DNA from: Candidatus Omnitrophota bacterium
Lineage (GTDB): Bacteria > Omnitrophota > Gorgyraeia > Zapsychrales > Fredricksoniimonadaceae
NCBI GenBank assembly: GCA_028870995.1
Contig: JAGWOI010000016.1
Span: 1 to 53,127, forward strand
DNA: 53,127 bases
Direction: 5' to 3'
Shown: positions 5,510 to 14,004 of the stretch, in pieces
Layout: every line of letters starts with the position of its first letter
How positions within the stretch are numbered: the stretch's first letter is position 1
The notes under the pieces: generated by a model
Database searches by the model: none
The model's input: the letters and a program-made list of their open reading frames with translations, nothing else
Told to the model about the DNA's origin: nothing
Program-made: the position numbers and the translations under genes

Positions 5510-7105
5510 TTAGGCATTAGGCCATTCTTTGACGACCTTGCCGCCGAACATTTCCAAAGCGGTCTTGACCAGCGGCTCTTCCTGCTTGGGAGCAATGGCA
5601 GCCTTCTCTGCGGTTTTGAGACTGATGCCGACAGGAGCATTCAACTTTTCGGTAAAAATATCTTCAAGGAACCTGATGTTATCCTTGGTATTCAGGAAAT
5701 CCTTGGCATAGGTATTTTCTTTGGCGAAGGTAATAACGAGCTTGCCTGCCTTGAATTCGCTGGGCGTGCCCTCCTGTAAATAGGTGGCCACAGAAATCTT
5801 GCGGCGGGAAACCTCGTGCGTCAGCTCGTTCCAATGAGCCTTGATCGCTTCCAGGGTTTCAGCCTTAATAGTGACCATCTTCTGCGGCGCTGCTGCGGTT
5901 GCCTGCGGCTTGGCGGGTGCAGATGCCATGGCCGGTCTTGGCGCGGCCGGAGCAGGCTTAGTGGCTGTTGGCGCGGCCGCGGCCGCTTGCGGTGCCGATG
6001 GAATGACGCCGGAGGCGCCGCCATAGGTCAATTTGGCAAAGGCCACTTCCAGCGGCATGCGCAAATTTTCCATGATGCGGGCGGTTTCCTGGGATTCGAT
6101 AAACAGTTCAATGGCCCTTAAGATACCGGCGATGGTGATCTTCTCAGCCTGGGCTGCCAAGCGCTGTTTGATCGCGGCCGGGTAATCAATAAGCCCGTTG
6201 AGACTGACACCGCCCACCTTGATGATCATCAAATGCCGGAAATGCTCGGTCAAATCCTTGGCTAACTGCTTGATATCCTTGCCGCGGTCAATGATCTGGT
6301 TAAACACCTCCAGAGCCTTCAGGCAGTTGCGGGCGATCAGGGCATCGGTCAGGTCGAATAAAAATTCGGTCTCCACCATGCCCAGCATGGAGAACACATC
6401 CGCCACCTCAATGCCCTTGTCGCTCAAGGCGCTCAATTGGTCCAGGATGCCCAGCGCATCGCGCATGCTGCCTTGGGATGCCTTGGCAATGGCAAACAAG
6501 GCCTCATCATTGACCTTAAGCTTTTCGTGGGTGCAGACGCCTTTGAGATTGTCCATGATGACGTCATTGGCGATCCGCTTGAAATCAAAACGCTGGCAGC
6601 GCGATAAAATAGTGGCCGGCACCTTCTGCACTTCGGTGGTGGCAAAGATGAATTTGACGTGCTCCGGCGGCTCTTCCAAAGTCTTTAGAAGCGCGTTGAA
6701 GGCGTCAGACGTAAGCATATGGACTTCGTCGATGATATAAACCTTGTACCGGGCGTAGCTGGGCGCGAATTTGACGTTCTCGCGCAAGGTGCGGATCTCG
6801 TCGATGCCGCGGTTGGAAGCGCCGTCGATCTCGATGACATCAAAGCTGTTGCTGCCCGCGATTTCCATACAGGCCGGGCACTCGCCGCAGGGTTTCAAGG
6901 TCGGACCCTTGGCGCAATTAAGCGACTTAGCCAGGATGCGGGCCGTTGAGGTCTTGCCGATGCCGCGGGGACCGCAGAACAAAAACGCATGGGCAATGCG
7001 ACCTGATTCGATGGACTTTCTTAAAAGCTCGGTGATGTGGGCCTGGCCCACCAGCTGATCGAAATTTTGGGGACGGTATTTACGTGCTAAGACAAGATAA
7101 GACAT
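5510..7105 (-). CDS. dnaX: DNA polymerase III subunit gamma/tau
   Basis: A 531-residue clamp-loader ATPase. Seen: Walker A GPRGIGKT (45-52), the zinc module with C64, C73, C76 and C79, Walker B DEVH (126-129), sensor 1 ATTE (155-158) and the SRC arginine-finger motif (168-170). Domain III follows, then an alanine/proline-rich linker (about 375-415, AAAAPTATKPAPAAPRPA) and a tau-like C-terminal domain from KAETLEAIKAHWNELTHEV, which resembles the domain V region contacting the polymerase. I see no obvious A-rich slippery site deciding a short gamma form. Its start lies within the last 26 bases of the epimerase gene, so the two are coupled. Confidence 0.95.
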   Translation of the reverse strand: MSYLVLARKYRPQNFDQLVGQAHITELLRKSIESGRIAHAFLFCGPRGIGKTSTARILAKSLNCAKGPTLKPCGECPACMEIAGSNSFDVIEIDGASNRGIDEIRTLRENVKFAPSYARYKVYIIDEVHMLTSDAFNALLKTLEEPPEHVKFIFATTEVQKVPATILSRCQRFDFKRIANDVIMDNLKGVCTHEKLKVNDEALFAIAKASQGSMRDALGILDQLSALSDKGIEVADVFSMLGMVETEFLFDLTDALIARNCLKALEVFNQIIDRGKDIKQLAKDLTEHFRHLMIIKVGGVSLNGLIDYPAAIKQRLAAQAEKITIAGILRAIELFIESQETARIMENLRMPLEVAFAKLTYGGASGVIPSAPQAAAAAPTATKPAPAAPRPAMASAPAKPQATAAAPQKMVTIKAETLEAIKAHWNELTHEVSRRKISVATYLQEGTPSEFKAGKLVITFAKENTYAKDFLNTKDNIRFLEDIFTEKLNAPVGISLKTAEKAAIAPKQEEPLVKTALEMFGGKVVKEWPNA

Positions 7106-7982
7106 ATTTTAAATCTGGATAATGAAATTGATAACCGCTCTCTTGCAGGCGCTTAGGATTTACCTTCGCACCTTCCAACAACAGGCTTTGGCCCATTTCT
7201 CCAAAAAGGAGATTAACGGCAAAAGCCGGGACAGGCAATACAGCCGGACGATGCAGCGCCTGGCCCAACATACGGGTAAATTCAGCGTTACTGACAGATT
7301 GCGGGGAACAGACGTTCACCGCACCGTCTATTTTCTCATTTCTTATCAAATGTTCAACCACAAAAGGAATTTCGTCTAAAGACACCCAGCTGACGGCCTG
7401 CTGCCCGTCGCCGAGTGGGCCGCCCAGGCCCCACCGGAACACCGGCAGCATCTGTGCCAGGGCCCCTCCTGTTTGGCTTAGGACCAGCCCAAACCGGGCA
7501 TGCACGACACGGATGCCTGCCTTGACCGCAGGCGCGACCGCCTGTTCCCAGGCCCGGCAAACATCAGCCAGGAAACCCGTGCCTGAAGGGCTTGCCTCAT
7601 CCAGGGTTTCCCGGGGCGAATGAGGCCCATAAAAACCCACTGCCGAAGCACAGATCAAGACCTTGGGTTTTACAGCAACCTTTGAAAGAGCCTCGCACAA
7701 AAGTGTCGTGGACTGCACCCGGCTGTCTAAAATTTCCTTCTTGTATTCAGGGGTCCACCGGCGGCCGATCGAACTGCCGGACAAATGAATGACTGCATCA
7801 AAACCGTTAAGCTCCTCCTCTTTGAGGAAACTTAAGGACGGGTCCCAATGGATCATGTTTGTCTGGAAAGAACGATGCGAAGACTGCCGGGTAATCACCG
7901 CAACCTGGTGCTTTGAGCCCAAGAAAAACTGCGTCAATTTTTTGCCAATCATTCCGGTGGCGCCGGTAATACATATACGCAT
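7080..7982 (-). CDS. TIGR01777/YfcH-type NAD(P)-dependent epimerase
   Basis: A 300-residue extended short-chain dehydrogenase. The Rossmann motif GATGMIGKKL is at residues 7-16, and the family-specific stretches HLSGSSIGRRWTPEYKKEILDSRV, CASAVGFYG and the C-terminal GEMGQSLLLEGAKVNPKRLQESGYQFHYPDL (which marks the DUF1731-type tail) are all present. The physiological substrate of this family is not established. The start has no Shine-Dalgarno but an extended -10 (TGGTATACT) ends ten bases before the ATG, so a nearly leaderless transcript is possible. Downstream dnaX overlaps its end; upstream tex ends at a palindrome at 8003-8026. Confidence 0.88.
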   Translation of the reverse strand: MRICITGATGMIGKKLTQFFLGSKHQVAVITRQSSHRSFQTNMIHWDPSLSFLKEEELNGFDAVIHLSGSSIGRRWTPEYKKEILDSRVQSTTLLCEALSKVAVKPKVLICASAVGFYGPHSPRETLDEASPSGTGFLADVCRAWEQAVAPAVKAGIRVVHARFGLVLSQTGGALAQMLPVFRWGLGGPLGDGQQAVSWVSLDEIPFVVEHLIRNEKIDGAVNVCSPQSVSNAEFTRMLGQALHRPAVLPVPAFAVNLLFGEMGQSLLLEGAKVNPKRLQESGYQFHYPDLKYVLSCLST

Positions 7983-8002
7983 GACGGTGTTCAGTATACC
8001 AG

Positions 8003-8026
8003 AAAAAGGGGACTGTCCCCTTTTTT
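8003..8026 (-). terminator. Palindromic terminator after tex
   Basis: AAAAAGGGG and CCCCTTTTT flank a five-base loop, giving a nine-pair hairpin with a T-run on either strand; it follows the tex stop codon by two bases. The same GGGGACAG-YCCCC core appears twice inside tex at 9481-9524, so it may also belong to a dispersed palindromic repeat family. Confidence 0.75.
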
Positions 8027-8027
8027 A

Positions 8028-10301
8028 TTACCAGCGGTAGAGTTGTTTACGGGCCGGCTGAGGAGGTTCTTGCGGCTGTTGGGGCTTGAAGGAGCCTTTG
8101 GGCTTGTCGCCCCCTCTTGTGGGCGTAAACCCTTTACGCATGGTCAAAGAGATGCGCTTACGGGGAATATCCACTTCAACCACCCAGACCTTGACCTTCT
8201 GGCCGACCTTGAGGATATCGGCGGGGTTTTTCACATAGGTTTCCGAAATGGCGCTGATATGCACGAGGCCGTCCTGGTGCACGCCCACATCCACGAAAGC
8301 GCCGAAATTGGTGATATTGGTGACAACCCCGTTTAATTCCATGTTTGGCGTTAAGTCTTCCAGCCGCTCGACGCCTTCTTTGAATTGCACCGCCTCAAAG
8401 ACAGCGCGCGGGTCGCGGCCGGGTTTGGCCAATTCGTCTTTGATATCCAGCAGGGTCGGCAAACCTACCGCAGGGCTGACGTATTTGCGCACATCCAGGT
8501 TCTTCTGCAGGGCTTCGTTCTTCATTAGATCAGCGACGCTGACCCCTAAGTCACGGGCCATGGTTTCAACAACACCGTAACTTTCCGGGTGGACGCCCGA
8601 GGCATCCAGGGGATTCTTGGCCCCGCGTATCCGCAAGAACCCGGCCGCCTGCTCAAAGGCTTTGTCGCCCAGTTTGGGCACCTTCCTTAATCCCTCACGG
8701 GAGCTGAAAGCGCCGTTGGTATTGCGGTACTCGACGATGGCACCGGCCAAGGCGGGCCCTAGGCCGGAAACGTACATCAAAAGCTGTTTGCTGGCGGAAT
8801 TGACTTCAACGCCCACCTGGTTGACGCAGCTGATGACCACATCATCCAGGCTTTTCTTGAGCTTGGGCTGGTCCACATCATGCTGGTACTGGCCCACCCC
8901 GATACTTTTAGGATCGATCTTGACGAGCTCCGCCAGCGGGTCCTGCAGCCGGCGGCCGATGGACACCGAGCCGCGCACGGTAACATCGTAATTGGCGAAT
9001 TCCTCGCGGGCCACCTCCGAGGCGGAATAAATGGAAGCTCCGCTCTCGTTGACCATCACAACCAGGATCTTTTCCAGTTTCAAAGAGCGGACAAAAGTTT
9101 CCGTCTCGCGCCCGGCAGTGCCGTTGCCAACTGCGATACATTCCACATGGTAGGCCTTGCAAAGGTCTTTGACGGTTTTAGCCGCCATCTCCCTTTCAGC
9201 ATCGGACTGGCTAATGTAAATGGCCGTATGATGAAGCAATTTACCCTGGGCATCGAGGCAGACCACCTTACAGCCGGTGCGCAGGCCCGGATCGATGGCC
9301 AACACATTTTTCTGGCCTAAAGGCGAGGCCATCAATAACTGGCGCAAATTTTCAGCAAAGACCTTGATGGCCTCATCGTCGGCAGAGTCCTTGGTGAGCA
9401 AACGGATCTCCGTTTCCATGGACAAGGAGAGCAGGCGTTTAAAACAATCATCAATGGCCATTTCCACCTGGGAGGCGCACGGAAGGGGACAGCCCCCTTG
9501 AGAAACAGGGGACAGCCCCCTTCCATCCTCTGTCTTAAGAAATATCTTTCGTAAAATATCCAAGGCATCTTCCTGCGGCACCAGGATGCGCAGCATCAAA
9601 AATTCTTCCTTTTCACCCCGGCGCATGGCCAGCACCCGGTGAGAGGGCGCTGTCTTGACCGCCTCCTGCCAATCATAATAATCCTTAAACTTAACACCCT
9701 CCTGCTCCTTACCCTTGATGACCTTGGAATCAAAAGTGCCTTTTTCCATATATAACTGGCGCATGGCCGCACGGGCCTCGGAGTTTTCATTGATCCATTC
9801 GGCAATGATGTCGCGGGCACCGGCCAGGGCTTCATCGATCGAAGCCACCTTTAACTCTTCATTAATGAACTTTGCCGCCTCTTCCTTGGGATTAACCCCG
9901 GGCTTCTGATCAAAGATCAGCTGGGCCAGCGGCTCCAGGCCCTTTTCGCGGGCCATGGTGGCACGGGTGCGGCGCTTGGGCTTATACGGCAGATACAAGT
10001 CTTCCAGCACCGCCATGGTCTCGGCTTCATTAATTTTGTCTTTAAGTTCGTCGCTAAGCTTGCCCTGCTTGCCGATGGATTCGAGGATCGCGGCGCGGCG
10101 CTCGTCGAGCTGCTGCAGCTGGATCAGCCGGTCGCGGATGGCGGTGATGGCCACCTCATCCAAGGCTCCGGTGGCTTCCTTCCTGTAACGGGCGATAAAG
10201 GGAACAGTCGAGCCTTCAGCAAGAAGCTTGCCCGTCACGGCCACTTGCGCCTCGCGCAGCTTCAATTCTTGCGCAACTTTTGTAAAGTATTGGAGATCCA
10301 T
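8028..10301 (-). CDS. tex: Transcription accessory protein Tex
   Basis: A 757-residue Tex/S1-domain protein, a nucleic-acid-binding factor related to eukaryotic Spt6. Order: helical N-terminus (FIARYRKEATGALDEV), the YqgF-like domain beginning NVLAIDPGLRTGCKVVCLD near residue 330, the helix-hairpin-helix region (YVSGLGPALAGAIVEYRNTNGAF), and a C-terminal S1 domain (ELNGVVTNITNFGAFVDVGVHQDGLVHIS, about 655-725), ending in a basic proline/glutamine-rich tail. Between residues ~258 and 275 the protein carries an extra DGRGLSPVSQGGCPLPCASQ segment encoded by two GGGGACAGCCCCC palindromes; this is where other Tex proteins go directly to the VEMAIDDC-like helix. The frame is intact. Upstream of the start there is a TATAAT but no Shine-Dalgarno. 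Confidence 0.95.
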   Translation of the reverse strand: MDLQYFTKVAQELKLREAQVAVTGKLLAEGSTVPFIARYRKEATGALDEVAITAIRDRLIQLQQLDERRAAILESIGKQGKLSDELKDKINEAETMAVLEDLYLPYKPKRRTRATMAREKGLEPLAQLIFDQKPGVNPKEEAAKFINEELKVASIDEALAGARDIIAEWINENSEARAAMRQLYMEKGTFDSKVIKGKEQEGVKFKDYYDWQEAVKTAPSHRVLAMRRGEKEEFLMLRILVPQEDALDILRKIFLKTEDGRGLSPVSQGGCPLPCASQVEMAIDDCFKRLLSLSMETEIRLLTKDSADDEAIKVFAENLRQLLMASPLGQKNVLAIDPGLRTGCKVVCLDAQGKLLHHTAIYISQSDAEREMAAKTVKDLCKAYHVECIAVGNGTAGRETETFVRSLKLEKILVVMVNESGASIYSASEVAREEFANYDVTVRGSVSIGRRLQDPLAELVKIDPKSIGVGQYQHDVDQPKLKKSLDDVVISCVNQVGVEVNSASKQLLMYVSGLGPALAGAIVEYRNTNGAFSSREGLRKVPKLGDKAFEQAAGFLRIRGAKNPLDASGVHPESYGVVETMARDLGVSVADLMKNEALQKNLDVRKYVSPAVGLPTLLDIKDELAKPGRDPRAVFEAVQFKEGVERLEDLTPNMELNGVVTNITNFGAFVDVGVHQDGLVHISAISETYVKNPADILKVGQKVKVWVVEVDIPRKRISLTMRKGFTPTRGGDKPKGSFKPQQPQEPPQPARKQLYRW
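9481..9524. repeat. Paired GGGGACAGCCCCC palindrome inside tex
   Basis: Two copies of GGGGACAGCCCCCTT (from 9485 and 9508) sit 10 bases apart, and the outer ends GGAAGGGG (9481-9488) and CCCCCTTCC (9516-9524) are themselves inverted, giving a REPIN-like layout. The insert is in frame and codes for the extra segment of Tex. The related GGGGACAGTCCCC occurs in the terminator after tex. Confidence 0.7.
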
Positions 10302-10375
10302 GGGTTAGCTCGTTGGCAAAGACAAATATTATATGTTACACTTCAGTTGTGTGGCGACACACATTGCTCTTTAAA

Positions 10376-10466
10376 AAGCGAAAAAGGTAAACTACCTCGA
10401 AAGAGTAGGACGCAAAGCCGTGAGCCTAAACTTTATCTGGGGATGAAGCAAGGTTGTCTGGTTGCC
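10376..10466 (+). ncRNA. Cyclic-di-GMP-I (GEMM-I) riboswitch
   Basis: The sequence follows the GEMM-I aptamer: AAAGGTAAACTACC, the GAAA-capped P2 hairpin CTAC-CTCGAAAGAG-TAG, the near-invariant GGACGCAAAGCC, then CCTAAACTTTATC...GATGAAG forming P3 (CTTTATC with GATGAAG) and the closing AAGGTTGTCTGGTTGCC strand that corresponds to the tetraloop receptor and ligand-binding region. It lies about 105 bases before a small secreted pilin-like protein on the same strand. It senses cyclic di-GMP and should tie that gene to surface-attachment signalling. Confidence 0.92.
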
Positions 10467-10481
10467 GTGTTATTATACGTT

Positions 10482-10567
10482 CACCTAATTCCTCTGTTTA
10501 GGTGTTTCAGCTGTACGGTAGCATGCATCTCGTCCTCTCTTTCGGGGAGCTTTCTCCCCGAGGAGGG
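10482..10567 (+). promoter_or_regulatory. Expression platform between riboswitch and start codon
   Basis: Two hairpins lie between the aptamer and the gene: CACCTAA/TTAGGTG (10482-10504, followed by only three T) and TCGGGGAG/CTCCCCGA (10542-10561) directly in front of the GGAGGG ribosome binding site. TCCTC at 10533-10537 can pair with GAGGA at 10560-10564 and so mask the ribosome binding site. Control at translation is therefore more likely than termination, but the direction (on or off) cannot be read from the sequence. Confidence 0.5.
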
Positions 10568-10571
10568 CGAA

Positions 10572-10808
10572 ATGTTTAAACTTCTTCCCCTGCTGGCCCT
10601 GTCGATCCTGATCTTCGTTCAAACCGTTCCAGCCTATTGCGCGGTGTCCCGGACCGTTACTTTTCAGGTGTCCGTCACGATACCGCCGCATGTCATGCTC
10701 AATCCCAGCGGCGGTACTTTTGGGAATAATCCATATCAAATGGTCCAAACACAGACTTTAATAAGGAACAATCAGACCATCCGCATGACGACCATCGTCG
10801 TGCCGTAA
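10572..10808 (+). CDS. Small secreted pilin-like protein under c-di-GMP control
   Basis: A 78-residue protein with a clear signal peptide (MFKLLPLLALSILIFVQTVPAYCA, cleavage after the AYCA). The start at 10572 is fixed by AGGAGG at 10561-10566; longer frames upstream run through the riboswitch and are not genes. The mature 54 residues open with VSRTVTFQVSVTIPPHVML, which resembles the start of the mature 211-residue pilin-like protein at 14801-15436 (FNFTVSATVPAATGV). It may be a short fibre subunit, a terminator subunit or a regulator of the convergent surface operon. No known family is evident. Confidence 0.75.
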   Translation: MFKLLPLLALSILIFVQTVPAYCAVSRTVTFQVSVTIPPHVMLNPSGGTFGNNPYQMVQTQTLIRNNQTIRMTTIVVP

Positions 10809-10853
10809 CGATATCTCTTTAACTCGCCTTTGAAAGTCTCGTCAAAATCTCAA

Positions 10854-13800
10854 TTACTCCTGCTGTACCGCCTTCTTAATCACCACGGGAATATTAAATA
10901 CGTAATTCGTGCCTTCGACAACATCTATTTTACTTTTTAATTTCACCTTAGGCAGCATGTCCAGGGCCAGGCTGTTGATGTCGATGGTGATGGTGTGCTC
11001 ACCGGGCGCAACATTGCGGAAATAAAAGGAGCCGTGCGGGTCGCTTAGCTCAACGTTCTTGCCGTCAAGAACGATCCGCACCTTGCCGATAAACTTATCC
11101 CGGTCGTTAGGAACACCGGTGCCGGTTTTGTCCACGAAGACGATGCCGTAAATGCCGGTCTGGGTGGTCAGGCCGAAATCGGCCCGGACCGTACGCCCCT
11201 GGACAATATCGATTTCCAGCGCCTGGGGCGATGAAAAGATATACCCGCCGGGAATGGTGTCCAGCTCCGGCGCCACATGCACCCCCTTGGCGCGTATCCG
11301 GATGCGGTAGCGGCCGTTCTTGTCGGTGGTGACTTCCTTGTCGCCCACCCTGATCTTGATGTCCGGCACGCCTTGGTCGCCTTTGGAAAATTTACCTGTC
11401 CCCAGCCTGTCCTTGAAGACGATGCCGGTGACCGTCCCCAGCGGGTCCCAATAGGTGGCGCCGCCGAAGGTGATCCGCATGCCGGCATGGACTTCGAAAT
11501 CGTCATACGGCAGGCTGCCGGTATGGTACAGGACACGGCTGGCATTACCGTCGAGGAAAATACTGAAATCAGGCGTGGGATTATAGTTGACGCTTGACGA
11601 AAGAATAATGCTTTCCTGGCCTGAAAGAATGCTCTCCTGGTTGTTGACGCCAAGCTCGTTGCGGTAAACCGCCTGGGAGGTGACCGAAAACTTAGGCGTG
11701 AACTGCTTTTGAAATTCAAGGCCGGCATTGATGATGTCCGGGTTGGAATGACCGATCGACTGCTGGTTGAGCCAGTCATATTCGTTATTGATGAAGGTGG
11801 ACCAATGGTTGGTCAACGGCAGCTGGACGCCGGCAATGACATCCTCTTTATCGTAATTGGCGAAATCAGATCCCGAGGCGTGGCTGTATTGATAACCCGC
11901 ACCGCCGAACACAACCGCTTTCATCCCCTTCCAGATGCGAAAGCCCCTCGAGAGGCGCTGGTTGAGATTGACGTTGCGTATCGGTGAGACCTGGCCCGGC
12001 GTGTCCATGAAATTGAAATCCGAATCGCTCCAGACATTTGGGCTTAAGTCCGAACGCAAATGCGCGTTTCCGTCGTAATTAAAGGCCCGCGGATTGTCGG
12101 GATTGGCGAACAAATGCTCCTGATAGGCCTCGATAAAGGAGTTGAACGAATACTTATCCGTGTCGCCCTGCACCACCCAGGTGGCCCCGGTCTCGCCTTG
12201 GTCCGCCGGCAAGGTGGACACCGTCGAATAATTCTTGTCGACGTTGCGGAAATTAAGCGATGTCAGAAAACTTCCCTTTTCCCAGGCCAGGGATGCCAGC
12301 TGGGAATCATGCCGGGTATCGTTGCCCTCCTCGGCGTTCAGGGTCAGGAAGTCATTAAAACGGTGCATCCCCTGCACGGAATACACGTGATTGGTCAAAA
12401 ACGGCTGCAGCACCCTGTCCGTGCCGTAGCCTGTGGCGAAATTAAAGGAATACTGATCATTATGGCTTTGAGGAAAAAGGGTCAACTTGACGGCATCAAT
12501 ATACGCGTGAAGATACGGGGATGAAAGTGACGCATTGGTAAAAAAACCCGGCGGCAGTTCTTCCTGCCCGTGGCTGACCGACAAGCCCAGCATGTCATCC
12601 ATCAGATCCACATCGGCAAAAACGCCCCTCAAATGCGTGCCCGGCAGGGTCAGCGGCGACATATACCGGAAGGCATCGAAGCCGCGTAAACTGAAATTGC
12701 TGGTGCCCGGCAGCGGAATCTGGCTTAAGCCCACGGTGTAGGTGTTGAAACGGGAAAAATTATTAAAATCTTCGTAGGTGCCGGACGCGTCCAGAAATCC
12801 GTAGGGCGTCTCCCCTGTTATCCCCAGCGTCTGGTTAAAATCATAGCTCTGGCGCTTCAACTGAGAAAAATTCTTGCCTTGATAATAGGTGCTCCAGTCA
12901 TTGGCGTAGGTCACCACAAAAGGCTGGGCATGCCGGACCGGACTGACACCCACCACCACAGCCCTGCTGATGGATTTGGGGAAGACGACCTCGACATAAA
13001 GCGTGTGCAGGCCGAAGGCATCCCAGATATGAAGAAAGGTCTGACCGATCCTGATGGCATGCACCTCAAGGCGGTTGGGCCCCAGGGTCTTGATCTGGAT
13101 GAAGCCTTCCGACGTGACTAAATGCCGCTGGATACCGGCGCCTTCGATGATGACACCGGAATGGATGTCAATGGCCAGCCGGCCTTTGATCTGGCCGTTA
13201 TTGGTCAATTGCGCCAGGGACAAAACCGGCGGCGGTTCTTTAGGATTTAAAGGAACAATGGCCACCTGGGCCGGTGTCGGCACGTATTGCGGCGCGGAAG
13301 GCACGGATACGGACGCCGGATGAGGGGCCGTACCCGCAGGCGACACAACCGCGGGCTTGGGCGCCGGCGGTTGAATTTTTACAACTTGAGGCTGCGGCTG
13401 TGCAACGGGAGCTGGAGCCGGGGCTGGTGCCGGTGCTGGCGTCGGAGCTGGCGCCGGAGCCGGGGCCGCCGTCGGAGCCGAGGCCTGAGGCGCCGGACGT
13501 ACCGCAGCTTTCGACTGCGGCGTTAACGGCTGAGAAATTAAAATATTAAGGTAAAGCTTGGCTTCCTTGGACTGGGGCCAGTATATTTGAGCGATCTTAA
13601 AATAACGGATGGCATCCTTATCATCCTGCGCCTTAAAGGCCTTGATACCGGCAGCCATGTAGAATGTGTAGCCTTCGGACTCCGCAGGCTTTCCATGGAA
13701 AACCGCGGGCTGCAGCACCACTCCCCTGCGTTTTAAAACCGCCAAATAGTCCTCGAGTTCAGGTGCGTAAGGGTCATAAACCTGGGCGATCTTAAAGAAA

Positions 13801-13949
13801 CGAAGGGCGCGCTGGTCGTCGTGGGCGTTAAAAGCCTTGACGCCTTTCTGGAAATATTCCTGATAACCTATGGATTGGTCAGCAAGGGCGGGAATGGACA
13901 AGGCCGCTGCACAAGCCAGACCACAGACCCATATGACTGATTTCTTCAT
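10854..13949 (-). CDS. Usher-like outer-membrane protein: TPR, pil_N and beta-barrel
   Basis: A 1031-residue secreted protein with a signal peptide (cut near LADQS), two TPR-like repeats of one type (AFNAHDDQRALRFFKIAQVY and AFKAQDDKDAIRYFKIAQIY), a proline/alanine-rich linker (about 150-215), a secretin-like pilus-formation N domain (SGVIIEGAGIQRHLVTSEGF...LHIWDAFGLHTLYVEV, about 250-315), a long region rich in aromatic alternating strands that looks like a beta-barrel (about 340-830), and two C-terminal carboxypeptidase-regulatory/SdrD-like beta domains (LGTVTGIVFKDRLGTG and TGIYGIVFVDKTGTG). It closes an operon with chaperone and pilin-like genes, where a usher would be expected, yet it lacks the recognisable FimD layout. 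I propose it exports and anchors the fibre; this is inference. Confidence 0.75.
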   Translation of the reverse strand: MKKSVIWVCGLACAAALSIPALADQSIGYQEYFQKGVKAFNAHDDQRALRFFKIAQVYDPYAPELEDYLAVLKRRGVVLQPAVFHGKPAESEGYTFYMAAGIKAFKAQDDKDAIRYFKIAQIYWPQSKEAKLYLNILISQPLTPQSKAAVRPAPQASAPTAAPAPAPAPTPAPAPAPAPAPVAQPQPQVVKIQPPAPKPAVVSPAGTAPHPASVSVPSAPQYVPTPAQVAIVPLNPKEPPPVLSLAQLTNNGQIKGRLAIDIHSGVIIEGAGIQRHLVTSEGFIQIKTLGPNRLEVHAIRIGQTFLHIWDAFGLHTLYVEVVFPKSISRAVVVGVSPVRHAQPFVVTYANDWSTYYQGKNFSQLKRQSYDFNQTLGITGETPYGFLDASGTYEDFNNFSRFNTYTVGLSQIPLPGTSNFSLRGFDAFRYMSPLTLPGTHLRGVFADVDLMDDMLGLSVSHGQEELPPGFFTNASLSSPYLHAYIDAVKLTLFPQSHNDQYSFNFATGYGTDRVLQPFLTNHVYSVQGMHRFNDFLTLNAEEGNDTRHDSQLASLAWEKGSFLTSLNFRNVDKNYSTVSTLPADQGETGATWVVQGDTDKYSFNSFIEAYQEHLFANPDNPRAFNYDGNAHLRSDLSPNVWSDSDFNFMDTPGQVSPIRNVNLNQRLSRGFRIWKGMKAVVFGGAGYQYSHASGSDFANYDKEDVIAGVQLPLTNHWSTFINNEYDWLNQQSIGHSNPDIINAGLEFQKQFTPKFSVTSQAVYRNELGVNNQESILSGQESIILSSSVNYNPTPDFSIFLDGNASRVLYHTGSLPYDDFEVHAGMRITFGGATYWDPLGTVTGIVFKDRLGTGKFSKGDQGVPDIKIRVGDKEVTTDKNGRYRIRIRAKGVHVAPELDTIPGGYIFSSPQALEIDIVQGRTVRADFGLTTQTGIYGIVFVDKTGTGVPNDRDKFIGKVRIVLDGKNVELSDPHGSFYFRNVAPGEHTITIDINSLALDMLPKVKLKSKIDVVEGTNYVFNIPVVIKKAVQQE

Positions 13950-14004
13950 ACAATACCATTTTGATCAGCGTTATGGGGGTCCGCATGATTGATGACCTTT
14001 CGCC

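Noticed and set aside
10245-10571. Long in-frame extension of the 78-residue secreted protein
   Set aside because: It runs through the riboswitch and overlaps tex; the signal peptide and AGGAGG fix the start at 10572.
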